DNA from: Ramlibacter tataouinensis TTB310
GTDB taxonomy: Bacteria > Pseudomonadota > Gammaproteobacteria > Burkholderiales > Burkholderiaceae_C
Length of the DNA: 64,000 bases
Direction of reading: 5' to 3'
NCBI RefSeq assembly: GCF_000215705.1
Contig: NC_015677.1
Location: forward strand, 2,864,001 to 2,928,000
In this document: positions 34,415 through 46,580 of the stretch, piece by piece
Layout of the letters: each line of letters starts with the position of its first letter
Position numbering within the stretch: the stretch's first letter is position 1
Made by a program: the position numbers and the translations under genes
Notes under the pieces: generated by a model
Told to the model about the DNA's origin: nothing
Seen by the model: only the letters and a program-made list of their open reading frames with translations
The model's database searches: none

Positions 34415-35476
34415 ATGAACAGCACCCGCAGATTCCTCGCGCTCACCCTCGCTTCGCTGGCGGCCATGGCCGGGCTCGCCGGCCCGGCCGCGGCCCAGGC
34501 CCTCAAGGAGGTGCGCGTCAGTTCCCAGCCGGCGCTGCTCGGCTCGGTGCCGTTCGCGATCGCCGAGGAAAAGGGCTGGTGGAAGGAAGCCGGCCTGAAG
34601 GTCACCGTCATCAACTTCCCCGCGGGCGCGCCGCAGATCGCGGCAAGCAAGAGCTGGGACGTGGGCTACACCGGCTCGGTGCCCGCCGTCCTCGGGGCGG
34701 TGCGCTTCGGCCTGCACACCGTCGCGTTCTCGGACGACCAGTCGGCCACCAACGCCCTGTACGTGCGCGGGCCGAACGCCAACACCATCATCAAGTCGCC
34801 CGCGTCGCTCAAGGGCGGGACCGTGTTCCTCACCGGGAACTCGACGGTCGACCTGGCGGCGCGCTCGTGCATGGCCAAGTTCGGCCTGGCCAAGGGCGAC
34901 GTGACCGTGCGCTCGATGGGACAGGCCGAGATCATCGCCGCGATGAGCTCCGGCAGCGTCGACGTCGGCGGCCTATGGGCCCCCAACACCTACACGGCCG
35001 AGGAGAAGACGGGCGCCAGGATGCTGTGTTCCGGCCGCGAGGCCGGCGTCATGGTGCCGGGCAACCTGGTGGTCCGCGCCGAATGGGCCAAGGAAAACCC
35101 GCAGCTGGTGGCGCGCTTCCTGGCCGTGTACCTGCGCGCCCAGCGCTGGATGGCCGCCAACCGCAAGGACGCGCTGGCCGTGATGAAAAAACACTACGAC
35201 GCCGGCGGGGTGGTGATCTCCGAGGCGGCCATGAACAAGGAGCTCGAGCTGCGCCCGACGTTCGACCTGGCGAGCCAGCTGGCGATGTTCAACCGCGGCG
35301 CCCAGCCTTCCCGGGCCGACGCGACGATGAACACCATCGCCTCGTTCATGAAGGAAGTCGGCGCGCTGCGCGCCGACGAGGCCCTGCCGGACCCGCGCAC
35401 CTATGTGACGGACGAGTACCTCAGGCTGATCGACCGTGACCCGCAGCTCAAGGCCTTCGCCAGCCGCAGCGACTGA
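34415..35476 (+). CDS. sulfonate/taurine-type ABC binding protein, copy 1
   Basis: A 353-residue periplasmic solute-binding protein. A signal peptide (MNSTRRFLALTLASLAAMAGLAGPAAAQA) precedes a TauA/SsuA-like two-lobed domain: VRVSSQPALLGSVPFAIAEE, INFPAGAPQIAA, WDVGYTGSVPAVLGAVRFGL, NSTVDLAARSCMAKFG, VGGLWAPNTYTAEE. AGGAG at 34404-34408 sets ATG 34415. It is a close tandem paralogue of the next gene, the two sharing most of these motifs, so recent duplication and specialisation is likely. Confidence 0.92.
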   Translation: MNSTRRFLALTLASLAAMAGLAGPAAAQALKEVRVSSQPALLGSVPFAIAEEKGWWKEAGLKVTVINFPAGAPQIAASKSWDVGYTGSVPAVLGAVRFGLHTVAFSDDQSATNALYVRGPNANTIIKSPASLKGGTVFLTGNSTVDLAARSCMAKFGLAKGDVTVRSMGQAEIIAAMSSGSVDVGGLWAPNTYTAEEKTGARMLCSGREAGVMVPGNLVVRAEWAKENPQLVARFLAVYLRAQRWMAANRKDALAVMKKHYDAGGVVISEAAMNKELELRPTFDLASQLAMFNRGAQPSRADATMNTIASFMKEVGALRADEALPDPRTYVTDEYLRLIDRDPQLKAFASRSD

Positions 35477-35528
35477 CCGCCCGCCCTCCTCCTTCCAGCC
35501 GTCCGGACCTCTTCCCAGGGAGATGCCT

Positions 35529-37929
<2,401 letters not shown>

Positions 37930-37931
37930 CG

Positions 37932-39125
37932 GTGCCGGCCCGACCCATGGACCTGACCGCGCAGGAGCCCATCCCCGAGCAGGGCGTGCAGGCGGCGCTG
38001 GCCCTGATGGCCAGCGGCAAGCTGCACCGCTACGGCGAGGCCGGCGCGGCCCCGGCCGAGGCCGCGCAGCTGGAGGCCGAGTTCGCCCGCGAACTGGGCG
38101 TGCGCTACGGCGTGGGCATGAACTCCTGCGGCTCGACCATGTTCGTGGCGCTCAAGGCACTGGGGGTGGGGCCGGGCGACGCGGTGCTGTCCAACTGCTT
38201 CACGCTTGCGCCCGTGCCGGGCGCGGTGGCCCATGCCGGCGCGCTGCTGGTGCTGGTGGACGTGACCGACGACCTCACCATCGACCTGGACGACCTGGAG
38301 CGCAAGGCCGCCTCGGGGGTGGCCCGGGTGCTGCTGCTGTCCCACATGCGCGGCCACATCTGCGACATGGAACGGCTGATGGCGATCTGCGACCGCCACG
38401 GCGTCGCGGTGGTGGAGGACTGCGCCCACACCATGGGGGCGGGCTGGGCCGGCCGGCTGACCGGCACCTGGGGGCGCGTGGGCTGCTTCAGCGTGCAGAG
38501 CTACAAGCACGCCAACGGCGGCGAGGGCGGACTGCTGGTGACCAACGACGACGACATCGCCGCCCGCGCCATCCTCTTCAGCGGCAGCTACATGCACTGG
38601 CGGGCCCATGCCGTGCGGCCGGCGGACGAGGTGTTCGAGCGCTGGAAATACCTGACGCCGAACTTCAGCCTGCGCATGAGCAACCTGGTGGCCGCGATCG
38701 TGCGGCCGCAGCTGGGCGTGGCGCTGGCCGACCGCTGCCGCCGCTGGAACCAGCGGCACGACTGGCTGGCCGCGGGCCTGGGCGCGCTGCCCGGGGTACG
38801 GCTGCCGCGGCGGCCGCGCCAGGAGCAGTACGTCCAGAGCTCCATCCAGTTCCTGCTGCCAGGATTCACCGGCGAGCAGATGACCCGTTTCACCGAGGCG
38901 GCTGCCGCCGGCGGCGTCAACGTCAAGTGGTTCGGCGCCAGCGAGCCGGTGGGCTTCACCAGCGCCTGGAGCCACTGGCGCTATGCCGAGCTCGACCAGG
39001 CCCTGCCCAACGCAGCCCGCGTGCTGGCCGGCCTGTGCGACGTGCGCATCCCGCTGTCCCTGTCCCGGGCCGACTGCGACGCCATCGTGGCCGCCATCGG
39101 CGAGGCCTTGCAGGCCTGCCGCTGA
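37932..39125 (+). CDS. DegT/DnrJ/EryC1/StrS-family aminotransferase
   Basis: A 397-residue PLP enzyme of fold-type I. PLP lysine Lys192 is in [15 protein letters not shown], and the Asp that contacts the pyridine nitrogen is Asp163 in [11 protein letters not shown]. The start [13 protein letters not shown] is typical of the family. GTG 37932 has GGAGG at 37921-37925 at the right distance; ATG 37947 does not. The gene begins two bases after the HpsN-like stop. Family members usually aminate keto-sugars; here it may transaminate sulfopyruvate or a related keto-sulfonate to cysteate, which is inference from neighbours. Confidence 0.87.
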   Translation: MPARPMDLTAQEPIPEQGVQAALALMASGKLHRYGEAGAAPAEAAQLEAEFARELGVRYGVGMNSCGSTMFVALKALGVGPGDAVLSNCFTLAPVPGAVAHAGALLVLVDVTDDLTIDLDDLERKAASGVARVLLLSHMRGHICDMERLMAICDRHGVAVVEDCAHTMGAGWAGRLTGTWGRVGCFSVQSYKHANGGEGGLLVTNDDDIAARAILFSGSYMHWRAHAVRPADEVFERWKYLTPNFSLRMSNLVAAIVRPQLGVALADRCRRWNQRHDWLAAGLGALPGVRLPRRPRQEQYVQSSIQFLLPGFTGEQMTRFTEAAAAGGVNVKWFGASEPVGFTSAWSHWRYAELDQALPNAARVLAGLCDVRIPLSLSRADCDAIVAAIGEALQACR

Positions 39126-39174
39126 ACGCGATCCCCCCTCCCCGCAACCCCTTCTTTTGCATAGAGAGCGACCC

Positions 39175-40191
39175 ATGAAACTCGCGAAATTCCCCCGCAT
39201 CCGGCTCGGCCACATGCCCACGCCGCTGGAGCCGATGAAGAACCTCAGCGCCGCGCTGGGCGGCCCCAACCTGTGGATCAAGCGGGACGACTGCACCGGC
39301 CTGGCCACCGGCGGCAACAAGACCCGCAAGCTCGAGTTCCTCATGGCCGATGCACTCGCCCAGGGCGCCGACACCGTCATCACCCAGGGCGCCACCCAGT
39401 CCAACCACGCTCGCCAGACCGTGGCGGCCGCGGTCCGGCTGGGCATGCAAAGCCACATCATCCTGGAGGACCGCACCGGCTACACCGACCCGGAGTACAA
39501 GCAGTCGGGCAACGTCTTCCTCGACCAGCTCATGGGCGCCTCGGTGAGCGAAGTCCCGGGGGGCAGCGACATGGACGCCGCCATGCGGCGGCTGGCCGAC
39601 GAGCTGCGCAGCCGCGGCCGCAAGCCCTACATCATCCCCGGCGGGGGCTCCACGCCCATCGGCGCGCTGGGCTACGTGGCGTGCGCGCTGGAGCTGGCCG
39701 AGCAGGCCTACGGCCTGGGGCTGGACATCCACACGCTGGTGCACGCCACCGGCAGCGCCGGCACGCAGGCCGGCCTGGTGGCGGGGATGGAAGGCGCTCG
39801 CACGCAGATCCCGGTGCTGGGCATCGGCGTGCGCGCACCCCGGCCGGCGCAGGAGGACAGGGTGTACTCGCTCGCGCAGCAGACGGCCGAGCTGATCGGC
39901 GTGCCGGGCGCGGTGGCGCGCGACAAGGTGGTCGCCAACTGCGATTACGTGGGCAAGGGCTACGGCCTGCCCACCGATTCGATGGCCGAGGCCGTGGCCC
40001 TGGTGGCGCGCACCGAGGGCATCCTGCTGGACCCGGTGTACTCCGGCAAGGGCATGGCGGGCCTGATCGACCTGGTGCGCAAGGGGCACTTCAGGAAGGG
40101 GCAGGACGTGGTGTTCCTCCACACCGGCGGCTCGGTGGCCCTGTACGGCTACCGCTCCGTCTTCGCCAGCCTCAAGCCGGCCACGGCCTGA
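39175..40191 (+). CDS. cuyA: CuyA-like L-cysteate sulfo-lyase / D-cysteine desulfhydrase family
   Basis: A 338-residue PLP-dependent fold-type II lyase. The PLP lysine is Lys49 in [13 protein letters not shown], with phosphate/substrate contacts in [11 protein letters not shown] (75-78) and [13 protein letters not shown]. The start [26 protein letters not shown] and the overall length match CuyA, which splits L-cysteate into pyruvate, ammonia and sulfite; D-cysteine desulfhydrase and ACC deaminase are the alternatives. Adjacency to a YeiH/CuyZ-type exporter and a sulfonate transporter favours CuyA. The ATG at 39175 follows a weak AGAGAG. Confidence 0.82.
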   Translation: MKLAKFPRIRLGHMPTPLEPMKNLSAALGGPNLWIKRDDCTGLATGGNKTRKLEFLMADALAQGADTVITQGATQSNHARQTVAAAVRLGMQSHIILEDRTGYTDPEYKQSGNVFLDQLMGASVSEVPGGSDMDAAMRRLADELRSRGRKPYIIPGGGSTPIGALGYVACALELAEQAYGLGLDIHTLVHATGSAGTQAGLVAGMEGARTQIPVLGIGVRAPRPAQEDRVYSLAQQTAELIGVPGAVARDKVVANCDYVGKGYGLPTDSMAEAVALVARTEGILLDPVYSGKGMAGLIDLVRKGHFRKGQDVVFLHTGGSVALYGYRSVFASLKPATA

Positions 40192-40198
40192 GCCGGCC

Positions 40199-40969
40199 GT
40201 GAACACCGCCGCGCCGCTGTTCGACCTGTCCGGCCGCGTGGCCGTGGTCACCGGCGGCGCGTCGGGACTGGGCCTGGCGGCGGCCCAGGCGCTGGGCGCG
40301 GCCGGCGCGGCCGTGGTGCTGGTATCGAGGCGGCAGGCCGAGCTGCAGGGCGCGGCGCAGGGCTTGCAGGCGCAGGGCATCCGGGCCGCCTGCGTCGCGG
40401 CCGACCTGACGCAGCGCCAGGCGCTGGGCGACCTGGCCGGGCAGGTATCACAAGCCTTCGGCGCGCCCGACATCGCGGTGCATGCGGCGGGCGTCAACCG
40501 GCGCCAGGCCGCCGACGCCGTCGATTCCGCCGCCTGGGACGAGCAGATGGAGCTGATGCTGGCCGCGCCGTTCTTCCTGTCGCGCCACCTGGTGGACGCG
40601 ATGCGCCGTCGCGGCTGGGGCCGCGTCATCCTGTTCGGATCGCTGCAGTCGCAGCGCGCCTTTGCCGACAGCCTGCCCTATGGCGCGGCCAAGGGCGGCA
40701 CGGTGCAGCTGGCGCGCGCCATGGCCGAGGCCTGGTCGCGCGACGGCGTCAACGCCAACGCCATCGCGCCCGGGTTCTTCCCCACCGCGCTGACCCGGCC
40801 GGTGTTCGACGACCCGCAGCGGCGCGCCGCCATCGCGCAGCAGACCGCCGTGGGCCGCACCGGCCGGCCCGAGGACCTGCACGGGGCCGTCGTCTTCCTG
40901 GCCAGCCGCGCCAGCGACTACGTGACGGGCCAGACCCTGTATGTGGACGGCGGTTTCACCGCCAAATGA
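40199..40969 (+). CDS. SDR dehydrogenase, possible sulfonate 2-dehydrogenase
   Basis: A 256-residue classical short-chain dehydrogenase. TGGASGLGLAAAQAL is the cofactor loop, VHAAGVNRR the NAG-type motif, and the active site has SLQSQRAFADSLPYGAAKGG (Tyr and Lys). The C-terminal YVDGGFTAK is typical. GTG 40199 lies eight bases after the CuyA-like stop. In dihydroxypropanesulfonate degraders an SDR (HpsO-type) oxidises carbon 2 in chiral inversion; that role fits here but is not proven. Confidence 0.88.
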   Translation: MNTAAPLFDLSGRVAVVTGGASGLGLAAAQALGAAGAAVVLVSRRQAELQGAAQGLQAQGIRAACVAADLTQRQALGDLAGQVSQAFGAPDIAVHAAGVNRRQAADAVDSAAWDEQMELMLAAPFFLSRHLVDAMRRRGWGRVILFGSLQSQRAFADSLPYGAAKGGTVQLARAMAEAWSRDGVNANAIAPGFFPTALTRPVFDDPQRRAAIAQQTAVGRTGRPEDLHGAVVFLASRASDYVTGQTLYVDGGFTAK

Positions 40970-40979
40970 GGACATGCGC

Positions 40980-41996
40980 ATGAAAGCCCTGGTCTACACG
41001 GCGCCCCGCACGCTGCAGCTGCAGGAGCTGCCCCCTCCCTCGCCGGAGGCCGGGTCGGTGCGGGTGCGCGTCGAGGCGGTGGGCATCTGCGGCTCGGACC
41101 TGCACGCCTGGCACGGGCACGACCCGCGGCGGGTGCCGCCGCTGGTGCTGGGCCACGAGTTCGCGGGCACGGTGCTGGAAGGTCCCCTGGCCGGGTGCCG
41201 CGTCACGGCCAACCCGCTGGTGGTCTGTGGCCAGTGCCGCTACTGCCGCCAGGGCCGGGGCAACCTGTGCGCCCACCGGCGGATGATCGGCATGAACATC
41301 GCGGGCGCGTTCGCCGAGGAGCTGTCCGTGCCCGAGCAGTGCCTGATCGAACTGCCGCCGGGCCTGGACGCGTGCGCCGCCGCACTGGCCGAGCCGGCCG
41401 CCACCGTGCTGCATGCGTTCGCGCTGGCCGCCCGCTCGCTGGCGCAGCCGCTGCCGCAGGCGCGGGTGCTGGTCATCGGCGCGGGCGCGATCGGGCTGCT
41501 GGCGGCGCTGCACCTGCAGTCGCATGGTGGTGCCGCCGCGGCGGTGCTGGAGGCCAACCCGCTGCGCCGGCAGCGCGCCCTGCAGGCCACCGGCATCGAG
41601 GTGCGCGACCCGCGGCAAGAGCCTCCCGCCGAGGCCGGCGCCGACCTGGTCTTCGATGCCGTGGGCAGCGCCGCCACCCGGACGATGGCGCTGCACGCGG
41701 TGGCGCCGGGCGGGACCGTGGTCCATGTCGGCCTGGCCGATGGGGCCAGCGAGATCGACATGCGCAAGCTCACCCTGGCCGAGGTCACGCTCGCGGGCAG
41801 CTACACCTACACCGGGGCCGACCTGCGCGCGGCCGTGCGGGCGCTGGCGGCAGGCCGGTTCGGCGATCTCTCATGGGTCGACGAGCGGCCGCTGGACGAG
41901 GGCCCCCAGGCGTTCGCCGACATGGCCGCCGGCCGGGTCGGCGCCGCCAAGATACTGCTGCGGCCCCGCCGCGAGCAGGGCGCAGGCCGCTCATGA
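40980..41996 (+). CDS. zinc-dependent alcohol dehydrogenase (MDR)
   Basis: A 338-residue medium-chain dehydrogenase. Catalytic zinc ligands: Cys in AVGICGSDLHAWHGHD and His-Glu in LVLGHEFAG. The structural zinc cluster is CGQCRYCRQGRGNLC, and the cofactor motif is LVIGAGAIGLLAAL. ATG 40980 is used; GAGG at 40968-40971 is eight bases before it, while ATG 40974 is too close. It follows the SDR by ten bases and overlaps the exporter by four. It may be the second 2-dehydrogenase or sulfolactate dehydrogenase of a sulfonate route. Confidence 0.88.
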   Translation: MKALVYTAPRTLQLQELPPPSPEAGSVRVRVEAVGICGSDLHAWHGHDPRRVPPLVLGHEFAGTVLEGPLAGCRVTANPLVVCGQCRYCRQGRGNLCAHRRMIGMNIAGAFAEELSVPEQCLIELPPGLDACAAALAEPAATVLHAFALAARSLAQPLPQARVLVIGAGAIGLLAALHLQSHGGAAAAVLEANPLRRQRALQATGIEVRDPRQEPPAEAGADLVFDAVGSAATRTMALHAVAPGGTVVHVGLADGASEIDMRKLTLAEVTLAGSYTYTGADLRAAVRALAAGRFGDLSWVDERPLDEGPQAFADMAAGRVGAAKILLRPRREQGAGRS

Positions 41997-42997
41997 GAGG
42001 GCGGGCAGAAGCCTGGCTGCACCGGGGCCGCAGCCTGGGGCCGGGCCTGCTGGTGGCCACGATGGTGGCCATGGCGGCGGCCTTCCTGGGCAGCCACTAC
42101 AAGGGGTCGATGCTGCTGTTCGCGCTGCTGCTCGGGATGGCGCTGGGGTTCCTGGGCGACGATGCGCGCTGCAGGCCGGGCATCCAGTTCGCCGGCTCGA
42201 GCGTGCTGCGCATCGGCGTGGCCCTGCTGGGCCTGCGGCTCACGGTGGAGCACGTCGCCGCGCTCGGCTGGGGCACCGTGCTCGCACTGGCTGTCGCGGT
42301 GCTGGCGACCATGGCCTGCGCGCTGCTGCTGGCGCGGGTGTTGGGCATCCACCGCAGCTTCGGCGTGCTGGCCGGCGGCGCCACGGCGATCTGCGGCGCG
42401 TCGGCGGCGCTGGCGATCGCCAGCGTGCTGCCGCGCCGCGAGGGGCTGGACCGCGACACCACCCTCACCGTGGTCGGCGTGACCACGCTGTCCACGCTGG
42501 CGATGATCCTGTACCCGGTGCTCAGCACCTGGCTGGGCTTCGACGCCACCACCGCGGGCCGTTTCATCGGCGCGACCATCCATGACGTGGCGCAGGTGGT
42601 GGGCGCCGGCTACGCGCTGTCGGAGGCCGCCGGCGACGCCGCCACCATCACCAAGCTGATGCGGGTCGCGCTGCTGCTGCCCACGCTGCTGCTGGTGGCG
42701 CTGCTGGTGCGCTCGCGCGAGGCCGGGCTGGCGCGGCGGGCGCCGCTGCTGCCGTGGTTCGCTGTTGCCTTCGGCCTGCTGGTGCTCGTCAACAGCAGCG
42801 GCCTGGTGCCGGCCACGGCGCAGGCGCTGGCCGGCACCGCATCGCAGGCTGCGCTGGTGGTGGCCATCGCGGCGGTGGGGCTCAAGACCTCGCTGCGCGA
42901 GGTGGCCACCCTCGGCTGGCGGCCGGTGCTGCTGCTGGTGCTGGTCACCGTGTGGCTGGCGGCACTGGCGGCGGCGTACCTGCGCTTCGGCGCCTGA
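41993..42997 (+). CDS. YeiH/CuyZ-like putative sulfite/sulfate exporter
   Basis: A 334-residue integral membrane protein with about ten helices, from the YeiH family (putative sulfate exporter, conserved hypothetical 698). Landmarks: GIQFAGSSVLRIGVALLGLR, FGVLAGGATAICGASAALAI, TLTVVGVTTLSTLAMILYP, GATIHDVAQVVGAGYALSE, and VAIAAVGLKTSLRE. CuyZ, encoded beside cuyA in other bacteria, belongs to this group and is thought to export sulfite. ATGA overlap with the zinc dehydrogenase shows it is in the operon. It would remove toxic sulfite formed by the CuyA-like enzyme. Confidence 0.88.
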   Translation: MRGRAEAWLHRGRSLGPGLLVATMVAMAAAFLGSHYKGSMLLFALLLGMALGFLGDDARCRPGIQFAGSSVLRIGVALLGLRLTVEHVAALGWGTVLALAVAVLATMACALLLARVLGIHRSFGVLAGGATAICGASAALAIASVLPRREGLDRDTTLTVVGVTTLSTLAMILYPVLSTWLGFDATTAGRFIGATIHDVAQVVGAGYALSEAAGDAATITKLMRVALLLPTLLLVALLVRSREAGLARRAPLLPWFAVAFGLLVLVNSSGLVPATAQALAGTASQAALVVAIAAVGLKTSLREVATLGWRPVLLLVLVTVWLAALAAAYLRFGA

Positions 42998-43012
42998 CAA
43001 GGAGACCCCACG

Positions 43013-43714
43013 ATGATCGGCGTATTGGGCGGCATGGGACCGCTGGCGACGGCGGACTTCTTCCGCAAGGTGATAACTCTCACGGACGCGCGGCGCGACG
43101 AGGACCACGTGCCGCTGCTGGTCCAGAGCGACCCGCGCATCCCGCCACGGCCGGCGGCCATCCTGCACGGGGGCGAATCGCCGCTGCCGGCGCTGCTCGC
43201 CGGCCGTGACCGGTTGATCGGCGCGGGCGCCACGATGCTGGCCATGCCCTGCAACACGGCGCACCACTGGTATGCGCAGCTGGTGTCGGGGTGCCCGGTG
43301 CCCTTCATCAGCATCGTGGAGGCCAGCTGCGACGCGGCGGCTGGCCGGGTGCCCGCGGGCGCTGCTGTGGGCCTGCTGGCCACGCGCGCCACGCTGGCTG
43401 CCCGCCTGTACGAGCCGGCGCTGCGCGCGCGCGGCCTGCGGCCGATGCTGCCGGACGACGCGCTGCTGGACACCTTCGTCCTGCCGGCCATCGAGGACGT
43501 CAAGGCCGGCCGGCTGGACGCCGCCGCCCGGCAGGTGCGCCACGCCGTGGCGGCGCTGAGCCAGCGCGGCGCCCAGGCCGTGGTGCTGGCCTGCACCGAA
43601 CTGCCTATCGCCCTGCAGCATGGCGACACGGCCACCCTGCCTGCCTGTGTCGACACGACGCTGGAGCTGGCGAGGGCTTGCGTGCACCAATGGCAGGCCG
43701 CCAGTAGGCGTTGA
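43013..43714 (+). CDS. Asp/Glu-racemase family protein (possible cysteate racemase)
   Basis: A 233-residue cofactor-independent racemase of the aspartate/glutamate racemase fold. IGVLGGMGPLATADFFRKV opens it; the two catalytic cysteines are Cys80 (AMPCNTAHHW) and Cys194 (VLACTELPIAL). AAGGAG at 42999-43004 precedes ATG 43013. It is the last gene of the operon. Cysteate is the sulfonic analogue of aspartate, so a racemase of this family could convert D-cysteate released by the deacylase into the L-form used by CuyA. That link is inference; aspartate remains possible. Confidence 0.87.
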   Translation: MIGVLGGMGPLATADFFRKVITLTDARRDEDHVPLLVQSDPRIPPRPAAILHGGESPLPALLAGRDRLIGAGATMLAMPCNTAHHWYAQLVSGCPVPFISIVEASCDAAAGRVPAGAAVGLLATRATLAARLYEPALRARGLRPMLPDDALLDTFVLPAIEDVKAGRLDAAARQVRHAVAALSQRGAQAVVLACTELPIALQHGDTATLPACVDTTLELARACVHQWQAASRR

Positions 43715-43775
43715 GCCGGGCCCCGGCTGGGGCTGCGGCACACTGGCGGACGATGGACACCCACCGGACGCCTGC

Positions 43776-44936
43776 ATGAAGGACACACCCGAAGCTGCTT
43801 CATGGGGCTTGCTGGCCGGCGCCGGCGCGGGCGCCTTCCTGCTGCTGGGCCTGATCTACCCCATCCTCGGGCCGGCGCTGCCGGCCCTCAGCGCCGGCTT
43901 CGGCCTCAGCGCCACCAGCGCCGCGCTGCTGCTCAGCCTGAACTCGGCCGGCGCGTTTGCCGGCGTGCTCGCAGCGGGCCTGCTGTCCGGGCGCTGGCCG
44001 CCGCGCGCCCGGGCGCTGTGCGCGCTGGTGCTGATCGCCGCGGCCTGCCTCGGGCTCGCGTTCGCACCCAGCTTCGCGCTGGCGGGCGTGGCATCGCTGC
44101 TGCTCGGCCTGGGGTTCGGCCTGCTGGACCTGACCATCAACGTCTGGCTGGCCACCAGCTTCGGCGCGCGCAGCGCCTCGGTCCTCAACCTGCTCAGTGC
44201 GGCTTTCGGCGTCGGCGCGGTGCTGGCCCCGCTGGCGGTGGGGATGGCGGGCGGCAGCATCCGCCTGCCGCTGCTCGGCTGTGCCGCCCTGGCGGCGCTG
44301 CTCCTGCCGGTGCTGTTCGCGATGCGGGCCCCCGCGCCGGAGGACAGTGCCGCCATGGCGGGCCCTGCACGCGCCGGAAGCGGGCCCTCGATCGGGCTCA
44401 CGGGCGGGTTCGCGCTGCTGTTCCTCACCTATGTCGGCGTGGAGGGCGGCATCGGCGCCTGGGAGGTCACGCACCTGCAGCAGGCGCTGGGCATCGGCAC
44501 CGCGGGCGCGGCGAAACTGGCCTCGCTGTTCTGGGTCAGCTTCACCCTCGGGCGGCTGCTCTCGGGGTTGCTGGCCCTGCGGGTGGAGCCCGCACCTTTG
44601 GTGATCGGTTCGCTGGCGCTGGCCGCCGCCAGCATCGCGCTGGCGACGCTACCGGCCGCGGCCGTGGCGGGCTACACGCTGGCCGGGCTGTTCCTGGCGC
44701 CGGTGTTCACCACCGGCCTGGTGTGGATGAGCCGGACGCAGCCCTCCAGCGGCGTCACCACCCTGGTGTTCGCCAGTGCCTTCCTCGGGCCGGTGCTGTT
44801 CTCGCCGGTGCTGGGAGCGTTGACCGACCGGCATGGCCCACCGGCGATCCCGCTCACACTGCTGGGCATCGCGTGTGTGTGCACGGCCGTGGCCCTGGGC
44901 CTGCGCCGGGCGCTGGACCGGCGGGCCCGGGCCTGA
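43776..44936 (+). CDS. MFS transporter
   Basis: A 386-residue major facilitator with about twelve helices. SGRWPPRARA is the basic loop after helix 2, and GFALLFLTYVGVEGGIGAWE starts the second half. Sequence features recall FucP/sugar-like and YfkF-type carriers, but no substrate is clear. ATG 43776 lies 61 bases after the racemase; it may be a separate unit or the operon's last gene. Convergent with the NIPSNAP gene, with a three-base gap. Confidence 0.85.
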   Translation: MKDTPEAASWGLLAGAGAGAFLLLGLIYPILGPALPALSAGFGLSATSAALLLSLNSAGAFAGVLAAGLLSGRWPPRARALCALVLIAAACLGLAFAPSFALAGVASLLLGLGFGLLDLTINVWLATSFGARSASVLNLLSAAFGVGAVLAPLAVGMAGGSIRLPLLGCAALAALLLPVLFAMRAPAPEDSAAMAGPARAGSGPSIGLTGGFALLFLTYVGVEGGIGAWEVTHLQQALGIGTAGAAKLASLFWVSFTLGRLLSGLLALRVEPAPLVIGSLALAAASIALATLPAAAVAGYTLAGLFLAPVFTTGLVWMSRTQPSSGVTTLVFASAFLGPVLFSPVLGALTDRHGPPAIPLTLLGIACVCTAVALGLRRALDRRARA

Positions 44937-44939
44937 CAG

Positions 44940-45269
44940 TCAGCGGGGCTGGAGATTCAGCGTGCCGGGCACACCTTCGCAGAAGCTGCGTTCCTCGCGC
45001 AGGATGAAGCGCCCGCGCTGCGCCCGCTGGAAGTTCTCGCGTCCCTCGGGATCGGCCTTGAGGCGGGCGCGGTAGGCCTCGTAGGCGGCCAGGCCGTCGA
45101 AGCCGATCAGGCCCCAGGCGATGTCGTTGCTGCCCTCGTGCGGCAGGAAATAGCCGAGCAGGTGGCCGCCGCAGCGCGGGATGATGCGCCCCCAGTGCTC
45201 GGCATAGGCCTGGAAGGCCTCGCGCTGGAACGGGTCGATCTGGTAGCGGATGAAGCAGGTGAGGTTCAT
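44940..45269 (-). CDS. NIPSNAP family protein
   Basis: A 109-residue ferredoxin-like NIPSNAP/dimeric alpha-beta barrel protein. [20 protein letters not shown], then [40 protein letters not shown] and FILREERSF are the family landmarks. Function unknown; homologues include small oxygenase-like and transport-linked proteins. Its ATG overlaps the stop of the upstream MFS gene by four bases on the minus strand, so the two are coupled. Confidence 0.88.
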   Translation of the reverse strand: MNLTCFIRYQIDPFQREAFQAYAEHWGRIIPRCGGHLLGYFLPHEGSNDIAWGLIGFDGLAAYEAYRARLKADPEGRENFQRAQRGRFILREERSFCEGVPGTLNLQPR

Positions 45270-46492
45270 GGTGGTCCTTGGGTGGTGGGAGGAACGGTGG
45301 CGGGGCGGCCGGCCCGCAGGCAGCCCAGCGCCGCCGCTTGCAGCACGGCCGCCGCGACGAACAGCCCCAGGGCGTCGCCGCCGGGACCGAGCAGCCAGGC
45401 AAAGGCTGCTGGCGCGAATGCGTACGTCGCCTGCGAAATGGCCACGACCAGCGCCACCACGCGGGCGGTGTCGGCCGGCGCGAATTCGCCCTGTACGACC
45501 AGAGGCGGCAGGGAGGTCGCATTGCCCAGGCCCAGGCCGAACAGCACCAGGCCCAGGCCCATGAGCGGCAGGTGATCGAGCCCTGCCGCCATCAGCAGCG
45601 ACCCCACCAACTGCACGCCGTAGCTCCAGGCGGCAACGGCACGCCGGTCGGCACCGGGCCGCAGGCGCCGGCCGGCCAGGCTGCGCCCGGCGATGGCGCA
45701 GGCGGTCGCCGCGGCCATGGCCCAGCCGGCCGCCTGCGGTCCCAGCCGCACGGCCCATAGCGTGTAGAGATGCGAGATCAAGCCGATCTGCGCGAACAGT
45801 CCCAGCGCCATGCCCGCCGCCAGCGTGCGAAAGCCCACATGGCGCCACAAGGCGTGGCCGGGCGCGACGTCCTGCGGCTGTCTTGAGGACACCGGCGGCT
45901 TCATGCGCAGCACCCGCAGGCACAGCGGGATCACGATGCCCAGCATGCCCACACCCACCCACGCGGCTGCCTGCACGAAACCGAGCCACGCCACCAGCGC
46001 GCTCCACAAGGGAGAGAACAGCAGCCCGCCCAGGCTGGCCCCGTTGTAGGCCCGTGCCAGTGCCACCGGGCGGTCGCGGTCGAACCAGGGCGAGACGATG
46101 GCGTTGATGGCGGCCGCGCCCATGCCTGCCCAGCCGGCGCCGCTGAGCGCGGCGGCGGCGAACAGGTGCACCGGCTGGGTGGCCAGGGACCAGCCCAGCG
46201 CGCCGGCCGCCAGTGCCGCTGCGCCGGCGGCCGTGGTGGCTGCCACGCCCCAGCGCGCCTGCAGGCGCGGCAGGCCGGCCACGACGCAGGCGCCGAAGAC
46301 GAAGTGGAAGGTGACGGCCGCGGACACCAGCTGCATCGACCAGCCGGTCTGCACCGCCACCGCATGCAGGAAGACGGGCGGCCCGTAGAAGCCCACGCCC
46401 CAGCCGAAGACGGCGATGACGAACGCCGCCGGCACGATGCGGCCACGCTGCGAAGCGGGTGCGGTGGTGGCGGGATGCGGTGCGGCGGCCAT
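45266..46492 (-). CDS. MFS transporter (OFA/CynX-like)
   Basis: A 408-residue major facilitator. [20 protein letters not shown] and helix 2/4 motifs ([27 protein letters not shown]) identify it. Substrate unknown. ATG 46492 is chosen; the longer frame to 46708 overlaps the divergent ArsR promoter and gene. It diverges from the ArsR regulator by 88 bases, which probably represses it, and is coupled to the downstream NIPSNAP gene. Confidence 0.87.
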   Translation of the reverse strand: MAAAPHPATTAPASQRGRIVPAAFVIAVFGWGVGFYGPPVFLHAVAVQTGWSMQLVSAAVTFHFVFGACVVAGLPRLQARWGVAATTAAGAAALAAGALGWSLATQPVHLFAAAALSGAGWAGMGAAAINAIVSPWFDRDRPVALARAYNGASLGGLLFSPLWSALVAWLGFVQAAAWVGVGMLGIVIPLCLRVLRMKPPVSSRQPQDVAPGHALWRHVGFRTLAAGMALGLFAQIGLISHLYTLWAVRLGPQAAGWAMAAATACAIAGRSLAGRRLRPGADRRAVAAWSYGVQLVGSLLMAAGLDHLPLMGLGLVLFGLGLGNATSLPPLVVQGEFAPADTARVVALVVAISQATYAFAPAAFAWLLGPGGDALGLFVAAAVLQAAALGCLRAGRPATVPPTTQGPP

Positions 46493-46580
46493 GGCGCAAT
46501 GATCGGCCCGCCCCGGGGCCCGATGGTTCGCTGCGCAGCGAAGTGCCAGGCGTGCGGCTGCGGCACACTCGCCCCTGCCC

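Noticed and set aside
41807..43786. Long minus-strand ORF of 659 codons opposite exporter and racemase
   Set aside because: It overlaps clear coding genes in full and has His/Gln/Arg-rich wording typical of antisense frames.
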